A DNA stretch of 5,161 bases from Victivallales bacterium (GTDB taxonomy: Bacteria > Verrucomicrobiota > Lentisphaeria > Oligosphaerales > Oligosphaeraceae). The DNA is taken from positions 1 through 5,161 of the forward strand of contig JAFYGL010000741.1 of NCBI GenBank assembly GCA_017543165.1. Reading direction: 5' to 3'. Shown here piece after piece: positions 1 through 5,161 of this stretch. Within the stretch, counting starts at the first letter, position 1; the number at the start of each line of letters is the position of its first letter. The position numbers were made by a program, and so were the translations under genes. The notes under the pieces are model-generated. The model was not told the origin of the DNA, made no database searches, and saw only the letters and a program-made list of their open reading frames with translations.

Positions 1-62
1 ACCACTGTCCACTGTCCACTTTTCAACCATGTGCCTCTGGTTAAGAAGAGTGCCGTTGGATA
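1..62. other. Non-coding end downstream of the operon; no clear terminator
   Basis: This stretch follows the small gene's stop (TGA, 65-63 on the minus strand). It holds the heptad array at 2-20 and a weak 5-base inverted repeat (aacca 25-29, tggtt 38-42, 8-base loop) with no following U-run. I see no gene here. Transcription may end beyond the window, perhaps at a hairpin completed by a second repeat arm outside. Confidence 0.5.
2..20. repeat. Heptameric tandem repeat array, left edge (unit ccactgt)
   Basis: Two complete 7-base units and a partial third (ccactgt, ccactgt, ccact) lie 42 bases after the end of the small gene's stop codon. The array is perfect in the part seen and touches the window edge, so it may continue outside. 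It is the exact reverse complement of part of the array at 5141-5161. On the coding strand it reads as G-rich GTGGACA units. Confidence 0.9.
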
Positions 63-377
63 TCAAATGTCTCCCGTCATAGCCTCGATAGGCAGGATGA
101 AAGCCTTGACGCCTTCGTGCTGGCCGATTTCATTTCGGATTGCCTGTACATCGTCAAACAGTTTTTTTGCCCTGTCTTCGGGAAGAATGGTCATGATAGC
201 GGAGTTGGCGCCAGGCCACACGTCGTTGTCCATTTTGGGGCCAGTGGTAACTCCTTTTCCCACTACACGCGGCCACTGCGTGAAGCAGGGTGCGTCGCTG
301 CCTTCAAAAAGGGCCATTACCTCGTCGTTGATGGAAATGTTGTATATCAGCAATACCATTTTTAGATTGCAGTTCAT
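63..377 (-). CDS. Small PII-like (GlnB-superfamily-like) signalling protein coupled to RND pump
   Basis: This 104-residue soluble protein has no signal peptide or membrane segment, so it should act in the cytoplasm. The layout fits a PII/ferredoxin-like fold: a first strand (about 5-13, KMVLLIYNI), a helix (about 15-25), a second strand (32-41), a loop with conserved-looking GKGVTTGPK and VWPGAN (40-59), a third strand (60-65), a helix (66-84) and a last strand (90-97, VKAFILPI). The stretch GxGxxxG before the loop and the GVKAF stretch align by eye with the T-loop base and the GDGKIF part of canonical PII, but the loop lacks the modifiable Tyr and the C-terminal part is shortened. PII-like proteins are known beside transporters, including metal RND pumps. 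The start at 377 is chosen because a consensus ribosome site lies 8 bases upstream and the ATG overlaps the pump stop (ATGA); Met7 is a less likely start. A role in sensing a ligand and tuning the pump is inference. Cys3, Cys31 and His87 are possible metal ligands, unproven. Confidence 0.8.
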   Translation of the reverse strand: MNCNLKMVLLIYNISINDEVMALFEGSDAPCFTQWPRVVGKGVTTGPKMDNDVWPGANSAIMTILPEDRAKKLFDDVQAIRNEIGQHEGVKAFILPIEAMTGDI

Positions 378-3300
378 ACCATTGACCTCCTTGTCTTGGC
401 AACCAGGCTATACATAATTGGAATCAAGACCAGCGTCACCAGCGTGGATATGCTTAGGCCTCCGATGATGGCGATGCTTAATGGCGACCATAGCTCGGAG
501 CCAGTGGTGCGGGACAGTGCCATTGGCAGCATGCCGAAGATGGTGGTGAGTGTTGTCATCAGCACAGGGCGCAGTCTTTGCCTGCCAGATGTGACCACTG
601 CATCGCGTACTTCCTTGCCTCGTGAAAGCAGGATGTTGATGTAGTCAATCAGCACGATTGCGTTGTTGACGACCGTGCCTACCAGCATGATCAGCCCGAT
701 GAAAGACATGATGTTCAGCGTCTTGCCAGTCAGCGCCAGTGCGAATATGGCACCTGCGAATGCAAACGGAATGGAGAACATGACGATGAACGGCGCGAGA
801 TAAGATTCGAACTGGGCGGCCATGACCATGTACACCAGCAGGATGCCCAGCACCAGTATCAGTGTCAGGTCCCTGAAGGATTTGCCTTGTTCCTTGACCT
901 GCCCGTCGTAGGTGATTGCCACGCCAGGCGGCAGCACGATTTTCTCCTCGATGGCCTGGCGCAAGTCGGAGAATACCTCGCCCAGCGAGCGGTCATATAC
1001 GTCCATCTGCAATTGGACCACGCGTTCCTGCCCAGTGCGGTTGATGGTTACTGGGCCTAGTTCCTCTGTGATTGTTGCGAAGGAATCCAGGCGTATGCGG
1101 TTTCCGTTCACAGTGATTTCGCTGTTCTGAATGTCCGTGATGCTTGTTCGCTGGTCCTGGCCCAGTTGCACGAATATGTCGTATTCGTCTTCGCCCTGGC
1201 GGAACTGGCTTGCCTCCTTTCCGTAGAAGAGGGTTCGTATGGAGGAGACGATGTTGTCCACATTCACTCCCAGGACGGCGGCCATTTCGCGGTCGATATT
1301 GATTACGATTTCGCGGTTGCCGTTGTCGAATGTGACGATAGGGTCTCGCACGCCTGGAATATCCATAGCCAGGTCCTTGATGCAGTTTGCGATTCCCTGT
1401 GTTGTGTCCAGGTTGTAGCCAAGTATCTTCACGATGATGGGCTTTTCATTGTTGCCGCCCATGATCATGGTCATGAGTCTGTTGGATGTATCCAGGAATA
1501 TGCGGTTGAATTCGGGCCAGGTGCGAAGTTCCTTCAGGATGCGGTCACCCAGTTCGGCTGTGCCGTATGGGCGCTCTTCCATGGGAATGTACTTGATGTT
1601 CAACTGTCCCACATGGGAGCCTCTGTTGCCCCAGCCAGACGAACTCCGCCCAGCACGCCAGTTGGTGAAGCGTATGCCAGTGGTTCGCGGAGTAGGTTTG
1701 CCGTTTTCGTCCAGTTCCTCCTTGTTTGGCGCTATGCCCTTGCCTTTTTCCTTCAGGAGTTCTTTTTCCTTTTCATAGACTACGTCCACGATTTTGCGGG
1801 CTGTTTTCGCTGTGAGTTCTGCACGTGTGGAGACTGGCAACTGGAAGCGGATACCCATTTCGCCAGTATCCTGGTCAGGCGTGAATTCTGAACCCACGAA
1901 TGGAATCACCATGATTGCGATGCCAACGACTGCCACCGCCAGAAGAATGACTGCGGATGAATGCCGCAGGCTGAAATCCAGCAATCTGCCATACGCATTC
2001 TCGAATGCCTGGAATTGCTTTTCAGACCATTTGTAGAAGCGCTTGCCAAAGGAGTTGTCCTTTTCTGCTTCCTCTATTTCCTTTTTAGTGCGGGGGACTG
2101 GCTTCAGCAGCAGGGAACTCAGCATGGGCGTCAGCGTCAATGCGCAGGCAAGACTGGCCAGAAGCGTGATGGTTACAAGGCCGCCCAATTGGCGGAACAT
2201 GATGCCCGAGGCTCCTTCCACAAACACCAGCGGCATGAACACGCAAATCGTGGTGGCTGTGGAGGCGACCAGGGACAAGCCAACCTCGCTGGCGGCGAAC
2301 ATGGAGGCCTCGCGTACCTTGACGCCGCGGTTCACATGGCTGGTTATGTTTTCCAGGACGACAATGGCATTGTCCACCACCATGCCTATGGCGATGGCCA
2401 GGGCGGACAGGCTTATCATGTTGATGGTCCATCCCATAAAATACATATAGCAGAATGCAATAATCAGCGAGAAAGGAATGGTCAATACAATGACCAATGA
2501 TGTTCTCGCATTGCGCAGGAAGAAGTAGGACACCAGGATGACGAAGAGGCCGCCCCACAGTACCGAACTGCGCACGTTGTTGATGGATTGCATGATGAAG
2601 GTGCTGGAATCGTTCACGATGTAGAAGTCGATGTCACGGGGGATGACTTTCTTGAGTTCCTTCAGTTCGTTTTTGACGGCGTTGCATACGGCGACTGTGT
2701 TTGCGCCAGTGCGTTTCTGCACGATCATGATCATGCCGTCCCTGCCCATGGTCTCGACATACTGCGTGATTTCCTCAAATGAATCCTTGATTTCCGCCAC
2801 ATCCTTGAGGCGTATGATTGCGCCGTCCTTTTGCAGCAGCGGGATTTCCTTGATTTGCTCTGGATCCGCATATTCGCCCAGGATGCGGATGGTGTATTCG
2901 ATGATGCCCAGTTTGAGCGTGCCAGCGGGAAGTGTCTTGTTCTCGTCGTCGATGGCGTTTTCTATGTCCTTTAGTGTAAGGCCGTAGCCAGACAGTTTTT
3001 CGCGGGAGAGTATGACATTGATCTGCCGCCTCAGGCCGCCGAAGGCATCGACGGAACCCACGCCGTCAAGGCGCTGCAATGGCTGGAACACCTCGTCGTC
3101 AATGATATCATAAAGTTTTTCTATGCTTTCCTTGGCAGTGACGCCAATGATCATGATTGGCATGTTGGCCGAATCGAATTTGAAGATGAGCGGGTCGTCC
3201 ACATCGTCGGGCAGGTTTCTTCTGACGCGGTCAATCTGTGAGCGGACGTCGTTGGAGGCCTCGTTGATGTCGGTGCCCCATGTGAACTGGCAGGTAATCT

Positions 3301-3568
3301 GGGAGCGCCCCTCGGATGTGTTGGAGCGAATTTCATCAAGATTGGAGACTGAACCCAGGCGTTTCTCCAGCACGCGTGTGACCTTTGTCTCCACATCTTC
3401 GCAGGATGCGCCTTCCCATGTTGTCATGACAGTCACCCTGGACGGCTCGATGTCAGGCGCCAAATCGATTCCAAGTTTGATGAAGCAGATTATTCCCAAT
3501 GCCAGCAGCATCAGGAAGAACATTGCCGTGGCTACGGGGCGATTTACACCAAATTCAGGTAGTTTCAT
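374..3568 (-). CDS. RND-family efflux pump, inner-membrane permease (AcrB/HAE-1-like)
   Basis: This 1064-residue protein has the normal full length of an AcrB-type proton-driven pump, expected as an inner-membrane homotrimer that moves substrates from periplasm or membrane to an outer-membrane channel. The start is typical (MKLPEFGVNRPVAT, then TM1 about 12-31). A first periplasmic porter/docking loop (32-335) precedes TM2-TM6 (336-490), and TM7 (539-557), a second periplasmic loop (558-898) and TM8-TM12 (900-1057) follow. TM4 carries GMVVDNAIVVLEN: Asp399 matches AcrB Asp407, but Asn400 replaces Asp408. TM10 has VVNNAIVLIDY, with Asn in place of AcrB Lys940. Arg998 and Thr1005 match AcrB Arg971 and Thr978. 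This variant relay is, from memory, common in a large HAE-1 subgroup and does not mean the pump is dead. HME (metal) TM4 signatures are not seen, so drugs or amphiphiles are likelier substrates, but the substrate cannot be read from sequence. A charged insertion lies at about 600-632. There is no Shine-Dalgarno before the ATG. The gene follows the adaptor by 110 bases and overlaps the small downstream gene by 4. Confidence 0.96.
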   Translation of the reverse strand: MKLPEFGVNRPVATAMFFLMLLALGIICFIKLGIDLAPDIEPSRVTVMTTWEGASCEDVETKVTRVLEKRLGSVSNLDEIRSNTSEGRSQITCQFTWGTDINEASNDVRSQIDRVRRNLPDDVDDPLIFKFDSANMPIMIIGVTAKESIEKLYDIIDDEVFQPLQRLDGVGSVDAFGGLRRQINVILSREKLSGYGLTLKDIENAIDDENKTLPAGTLKLGIIEYTIRILGEYADPEQIKEIPLLQKDGAIIRLKDVAEIKDSFEEITQYVETMGRDGMIMIVQKRTGANTVAVCNAVKNELKELKKVIPRDIDFYIVNDSSTFIMQSINNVRSSVLWGGLFVILVSYFFLRNARTSLVIVLTIPFSLIIAFCYMYFMGWTINMISLSALAIAIGMVVDNAIVVLENITSHVNRGVKVREASMFAASEVGLSLVASTATTICVFMPLVFVEGASGIMFRQLGGLVTITLLASLACALTLTPMLSSLLLKPVPRTKKEIEEAEKDNSFGKRFYKWSEKQFQAFENAYGRLLDFSLRHSSAVILLAVAVVGIAIMVIPFVGSEFTPDQDTGEMGIRFQLPVSTRAELTAKTARKIVDVVYEKEKELLKEKGKGIAPNKEELDENGKPTPRTTGIRFTNWRAGRSSSGWGNRGSHVGQLNIKYIPMEERPYGTAELGDRILKELRTWPEFNRIFLDTSNRLMTMIMGGNNEKPIIVKILGYNLDTTQGIANCIKDLAMDIPGVRDPIVTFDNGNREIVINIDREMAAVLGVNVDNIVSSIRTLFYGKEASQFRQGEDEYDIFVQLGQDQRTSITDIQNSEITVNGNRIRLDSFATITEELGPVTINRTGQERVVQLQMDVYDRSLGEVFSDLRQAIEEKIVLPPGVAITYDGQVKEQGKSFRDLTLILVLGILLVYMVMAAQFESYLAPFIVMFSIPFAFAGAIFALALTGKTLNIMSFIGLIMLVGTVVNNAIVLIDYINILLSRGKEVRDAVVTSGRQRLRPVLMTTLTTIFGMLPMALSRTTGSELWSPLSIAIIGGLSISTLVTLVLIPIMYSLVAKTRRSMV
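385..392 (-). promoter_or_regulatory. Consensus Shine-Dalgarno of the PII-like gene, inside the pump's 3' end
   Basis: Read on the minus strand the bases are AAGGAGGT, a full match to the anti-Shine-Dalgarno, placed 8 bases (from AGGAGG) before the ATG at 377. It lies in the pump codons for Thr-Arg-Arg-Ser, using two consecutive AGG arginine codons. It decides the start of the small gene at 377 and, with the ATGA overlap, predicts translational coupling to the pump. Confidence 0.85.
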
Positions 3569-3586
3569 AAAGGTAGTTAGTTATAA

Positions 3587-3618
3587 GTGGGCTGTGGACT
3601 GTGGAATGTGGGCTGTGG
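3587..3618. repeat. Heptameric repeat array, left arm of the adaptor-pump intergenic palindrome
   Basis: Four and a half degenerate 7-base units are read on the plus strand: gtgggct, gtggact, gtggaat, gtgggct, gtgg. The period of 7 is kept while single bases vary, as in an ageing tandem array. It ends 18 bases before the pump start codon in the direction of transcription. It is related to the units at the window ends (GTGGACA) by one base change. Confidence 0.85.
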
Positions 3619-3674
3619 TGGCCAAAAGAAAAAGATGAGAATCCATTTTTCACAGTCCACAGTCCACAGTCCAC
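3587..3674 (-). repeat. Large inverted repeat (potential mRNA hairpin) between adaptor and pump genes
   Basis: The 24-base arms 3587-3610 and 3651-3674 are reverse complements at 22 of 24 positions, including 14 in a row (3592-3605), around a 40-base A-rich loop (3611-3650). Because both arms are tandem heptads, they can also pair in registers shifted by 7. In the operon transcript this would be a strong stem-loop 4 bases after the adaptor stop and 18 bases before the pump start. No U-run follows the stem directly, so it does not look like a classical intrinsic terminator. It could stabilise the adaptor message or lower pump expression (inference), or be a dispersed palindromic element with no role. 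Confidence 0.8.
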
Positions 3675-3676
3675 AT
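3651..3676. repeat. Heptameric repeat array, right arm of the adaptor-pump intergenic palindrome
   Basis: Three perfect units of cacagtc are followed by a partial unit (cacat). This is the reverse complement of GACTGTG, the unit of the left arm. It begins two bases after the adaptor's stop codon (TAG on the minus strand, 3681-3679), so it occupies the very start of the intergenic gap. Confidence 0.9.
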
Positions 3677-3678
3677 TT

Positions 3679-5094
3679 CTACATTGAGAGATTGTTGCCT
3701 TGCAGTTTCTTGATTTCGCAGCCGTCGGTAAGGCGGTGCTGTCCTACTATGACGATTTCATCGCCTTCTTTCAGGCCAGAGAGGACTTCCACGTTTTCTG
3801 CGAAGCGTATTCCCAGTTTCACATTGACTGCCTCGACTTTATTGCCTTTCACGCGGTATACAATATTCCGTGAAAGATTGCGGATGGGGAGAGCGGATGG
3901 TATTGCCAGAACCTTGGGCTTGGATTCAATCATCACATCGACAGTGGCGTACATTCCGTCCTTCAGTAGGTATTCATTGTGCTCGCCCACAATGTTGTCA
4001 ATGCGGATTTCAACCTGTGCGGTTCTGGTGGTTGTGTTGACGGCTGGATAGATTTTAGCCACGGTGCAGTCGATATTCTTGCCTGGCATGGCTTCTGTGC
4101 GAAGGATGCCCTTGGTCTTGCCAGGCACCACGCTTGAAAGGCGGTTCATTGGAATGGAGATGATGATCTTGACCTGCGCCATGTCAAGGATGGTGACGAT
4201 GTCCGTGGACGGTGAAACCATTGTGCCTGGGTCCACGTGCTTCATGCCGATGACGCCGTCCATTGGCGCATACAACTTTGTTTCCGAGAAGTTGACTTCA
4301 GCCTGTTCCAGGTTTGCCGCTGCCTGCTGCAGGCTTGCTTCTGCCTCCTGCACATTTGCCTTGTAGCGTTCCAGGTTTGCCTCCGCCTGCTTGAGGTTTG
4401 CCTCCGCCGCGCGTATTTGGGCGTCTGCGGCAGCGATTGCCGCCTGCGCCTTTCTGTTTTCCGCCTCGGCCTGCTCGAACGCGGTCTGTGCCTGGTCGTA
4501 TGTTTGCTGGGTAGTCGCCATTTTGTCCAGCAGGCCTTTCTGCCTTGTAAGTTCCCTTTGCTTGTCAGCCAGGGAGACCTTTGCCGATTCGGCGGAGGCA
4601 GCTGCGCTCTTCTTGTCAGCCTTTTTTTGCTCCATGGAGGCCTTGGAATTCAAAAGGCCAGCGTCCGCATTGATGACATTGGACTTTGCCACGGCCAGCG
4701 TCGCCTCCGCCGCGAGCCTGGCGGCCTTTGCGTTTGCCAGCTGTGCCTTGTGCTCCCTGTCGTCAATGCGTGCGATGAGCTGTCCTTTCTTGACCAGTAC
4801 GCCTTCCTCCACTGGAGTGCCGTCCTCCAGAGCCAGTGTCAGCAGTCTGCCTGATATTTTAGGCTTGAGGAGCACAGTGCGCATTGCCTGAATGTCGCCG
4901 TTGAATGTGGAGACGTTGTCGATTCTTGCGTAAGTTACATTTGCAGTTTGCACGGTTACAGACATGTCTCTTTTTCCCGCTCTTGCGACCTGCCTTGCTT
5001 TGTTGTATGCCTGGACTTTTGCATATCCGAAGCCTGCCAGTACCAGAATGGCCACAGCCGCGATTGCCGTTACAATAGCTTTGTTCTTTTTCAT
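3679..5094 (-). CDS. Efflux RND transporter periplasmic adaptor (membrane fusion protein, HlyD/AcrA family)
   Basis: This 471-residue protein is the adaptor that bridges the inner-membrane pump to an outer-membrane channel. It has a Lys-rich N-terminus and one hydrophobic segment (about 6-24), acting as a signal anchor or signal peptide; no lipobox Cys is present. The first lipoyl half (about 74-112, LKPKISGRLLTL with VKKGQLIARID) leads into a long Ala/Gln/Glu-rich coiled-coil region (about 113-271). The second lipoyl half follows (273-304, LYAPMDGVIGM, PGTMVSP), then the beta-barrel domain (about 305-395, with TTTRTAQVEIRID) and a membrane-proximal domain (396-463, GLKEGDEIVIVG). Total length is in the family range, but the coiled coil of about 158 residues is clearly longer than in AcrA. 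It is the first gene of the operon, followed by the pump after a 110-base repeat-filled gap. The start is chosen for its signal-like N-terminus; upstream bases (GGCAAACAG-ATG) show no good Shine-Dalgarno. Substrate is not deducible from this gene. Confidence 0.96.
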   Translation of the reverse strand: MKKNKAIVTAIAAVAILVLAGFGYAKVQAYNKARQVARAGKRDMSVTVQTANVTYARIDNVSTFNGDIQAMRTVLLKPKISGRLLTLALEDGTPVEEGVLVKKGQLIARIDDREHKAQLANAKAARLAAEATLAVAKSNVINADAGLLNSKASMEQKKADKKSAAASAESAKVSLADKQRELTRQKGLLDKMATTQQTYDQAQTAFEQAEAENRKAQAAIAAADAQIRAAEANLKQAEANLERYKANVQEAEASLQQAAANLEQAEVNFSETKLYAPMDGVIGMKHVDPGTMVSPSTDIVTILDMAQVKIIISIPMNRLSSVVPGKTKGILRTEAMPGKNIDCTVAKIYPAVNTTTRTAQVEIRIDNIVGEHNEYLLKDGMYATVDVMIESKPKVLAIPSALPIRNLSRNIVYRVKGNKVEAVNVKLGIRFAENVEVLSGLKEGDEIVIVGQHRLTDGCEIKKLQGNNLSM

Positions 5095-5140
5095 CTGTTT
5101 GCCGTGTAAGTGTGATTTGTTATTTGGTTGAAACTATCTG
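5095..5140 (-). other. Short leader upstream of the adaptor gene; no clear promoter seen
   Basis: These 46 A/T-rich bases lie between the right-edge heptad array and the adaptor ATG. On the coding strand I see no convincing -35/-10 pair and no Shine-Dalgarno close to the ATG. The 9-mer TTTCAACCA (minus strand, 5133-5125) also occurs beside the left-edge array at 21-29. The operon promoter may lie outside the window. Confidence 0.5.
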
Positions 5141-5161
5141 CAGTGGACAGTGGACAGTGGA
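5141..5161. repeat. Heptameric tandem repeat array, right edge (unit cagtgga)
   Basis: Three perfect 7-base units of cagtgga end exactly at the window edge and may continue beyond it. The array sits 46 bases upstream of the adaptor start codon, so it is in the leader or promoter region of the operon. It is the inverted copy of the array at 2-20. Confidence 0.9.

Noticed and set aside
25..42. Short inverted repeat aacca/tggtt after the small gene as an intrinsic terminator
   Set aside because: The stem has only 5 base pairs, and on the coding strand it is followed by gaaaag, not a U-run.
1166..1891. Long open frame on the plus strand (241 codons) antisense to the pump gene
   Set aside because: It lies wholly inside a clearly conserved RND gene. 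Its translation has no recognisable domain and an odd composition, and there is no ribosome site or promoter. It is a shadow frame.
2085..2558. Minus-strand open frame of 157 codons in another frame of the pump gene
   Set aside because: It is His/Gly/Arg-rich, overlaps the conserved TM4-TM6 coding region and matches only a frame-shifted reading of it. There is no sign of a real frameshift in the pump.
374..3568. Assignment of the pump as a heavy-metal (CzcA/CusA-type) exporter because of the PII-like neighbour
   Set aside because: The TM4 motif is VDNAIVVLEN, not the metal-pump type, and no Met- or His-rich metal relay is evident. Substrate is left open.
3587..3676. CRISPR array or transcription terminator in the adaptor-pump gap
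   Set aside because: The 7-base units are contiguous with no spacers, which excludes CRISPR. The stem is not followed by a U-run, and a full terminator would cut the pump off from its adaptor.
4237..4854. Plus-strand open frame of 205 codons, rich in Cys and Leu, antisense to the adaptor
   Set aside because: The Cys/Leu richness is the complement of the Ala/Gln-rich coiled-coil codons of the true gene. There is no independent support for it.
1..5161. Whole window as a composite transposon bounded by inverted repeats
   Set aside because: No transposase, integrase or target duplication is visible, and the same heptad family also occurs in the middle gap, so the end repeats need not mark element ends.

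Overview
The window holds one compact, single-direction operon read entirely on the minus strand. In transcription order it encodes a periplasmic membrane fusion (adaptor) protein (5094-3679), a full-length RND inner-membrane efflux pump (3568-374) and a small 104-residue protein with the look of a PII-like signalling protein (377-63). Together the first two make the inner two-thirds of a tripartite efflux system. No outer-membrane channel and no transcription regulator gene is inside the window.

The host is a Gram-negative (two-membrane) bacterium, because the adaptor/RND architecture needs a periplasm. Base composition is near balanced. The proteins look closest to the variant HAE-1 group of RND pumps common outside the Proteobacteria. 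I cannot name a phylum with confidence; a PVC-group or Bacteroidota-like organism is only a guess. The first two genes lack a recognisable Shine-Dalgarno sequence. The third has a perfect one, embedded in the last codons of the pump gene, and starts by a 4-base ATGA overlap.

Layout by position: 1-62 is the trailing non-coding end with a 7-base tandem repeat at the very edge; 63-377 is the PII-like gene; 374-3568 is the RND pump; 3569-3678 is a 110-base gap filled by a long inverted repeat built from 7-base units; 3679-5094 is the adaptor; 5095-5161 is the upstream leader, again ending in 7-base tandem repeats. No stretch longer than 300 bases lacks a gene.

The two things most worth a second look are: (a) the PII-like protein translationally coupled to an efflux pump, which suggests the pump is gated or tuned by a small-molecule or metal-sensing trimer; and (b) a family of heptameric repeats (GTGGACT / GTGGACA and complements) present in every non-coding gap of the window, forming a 24-base-arm hairpin between adaptor and pump and a perfect 19-base inverted repeat at the two window ends. 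No transposase, RNA gene or CRISPR array is visible.
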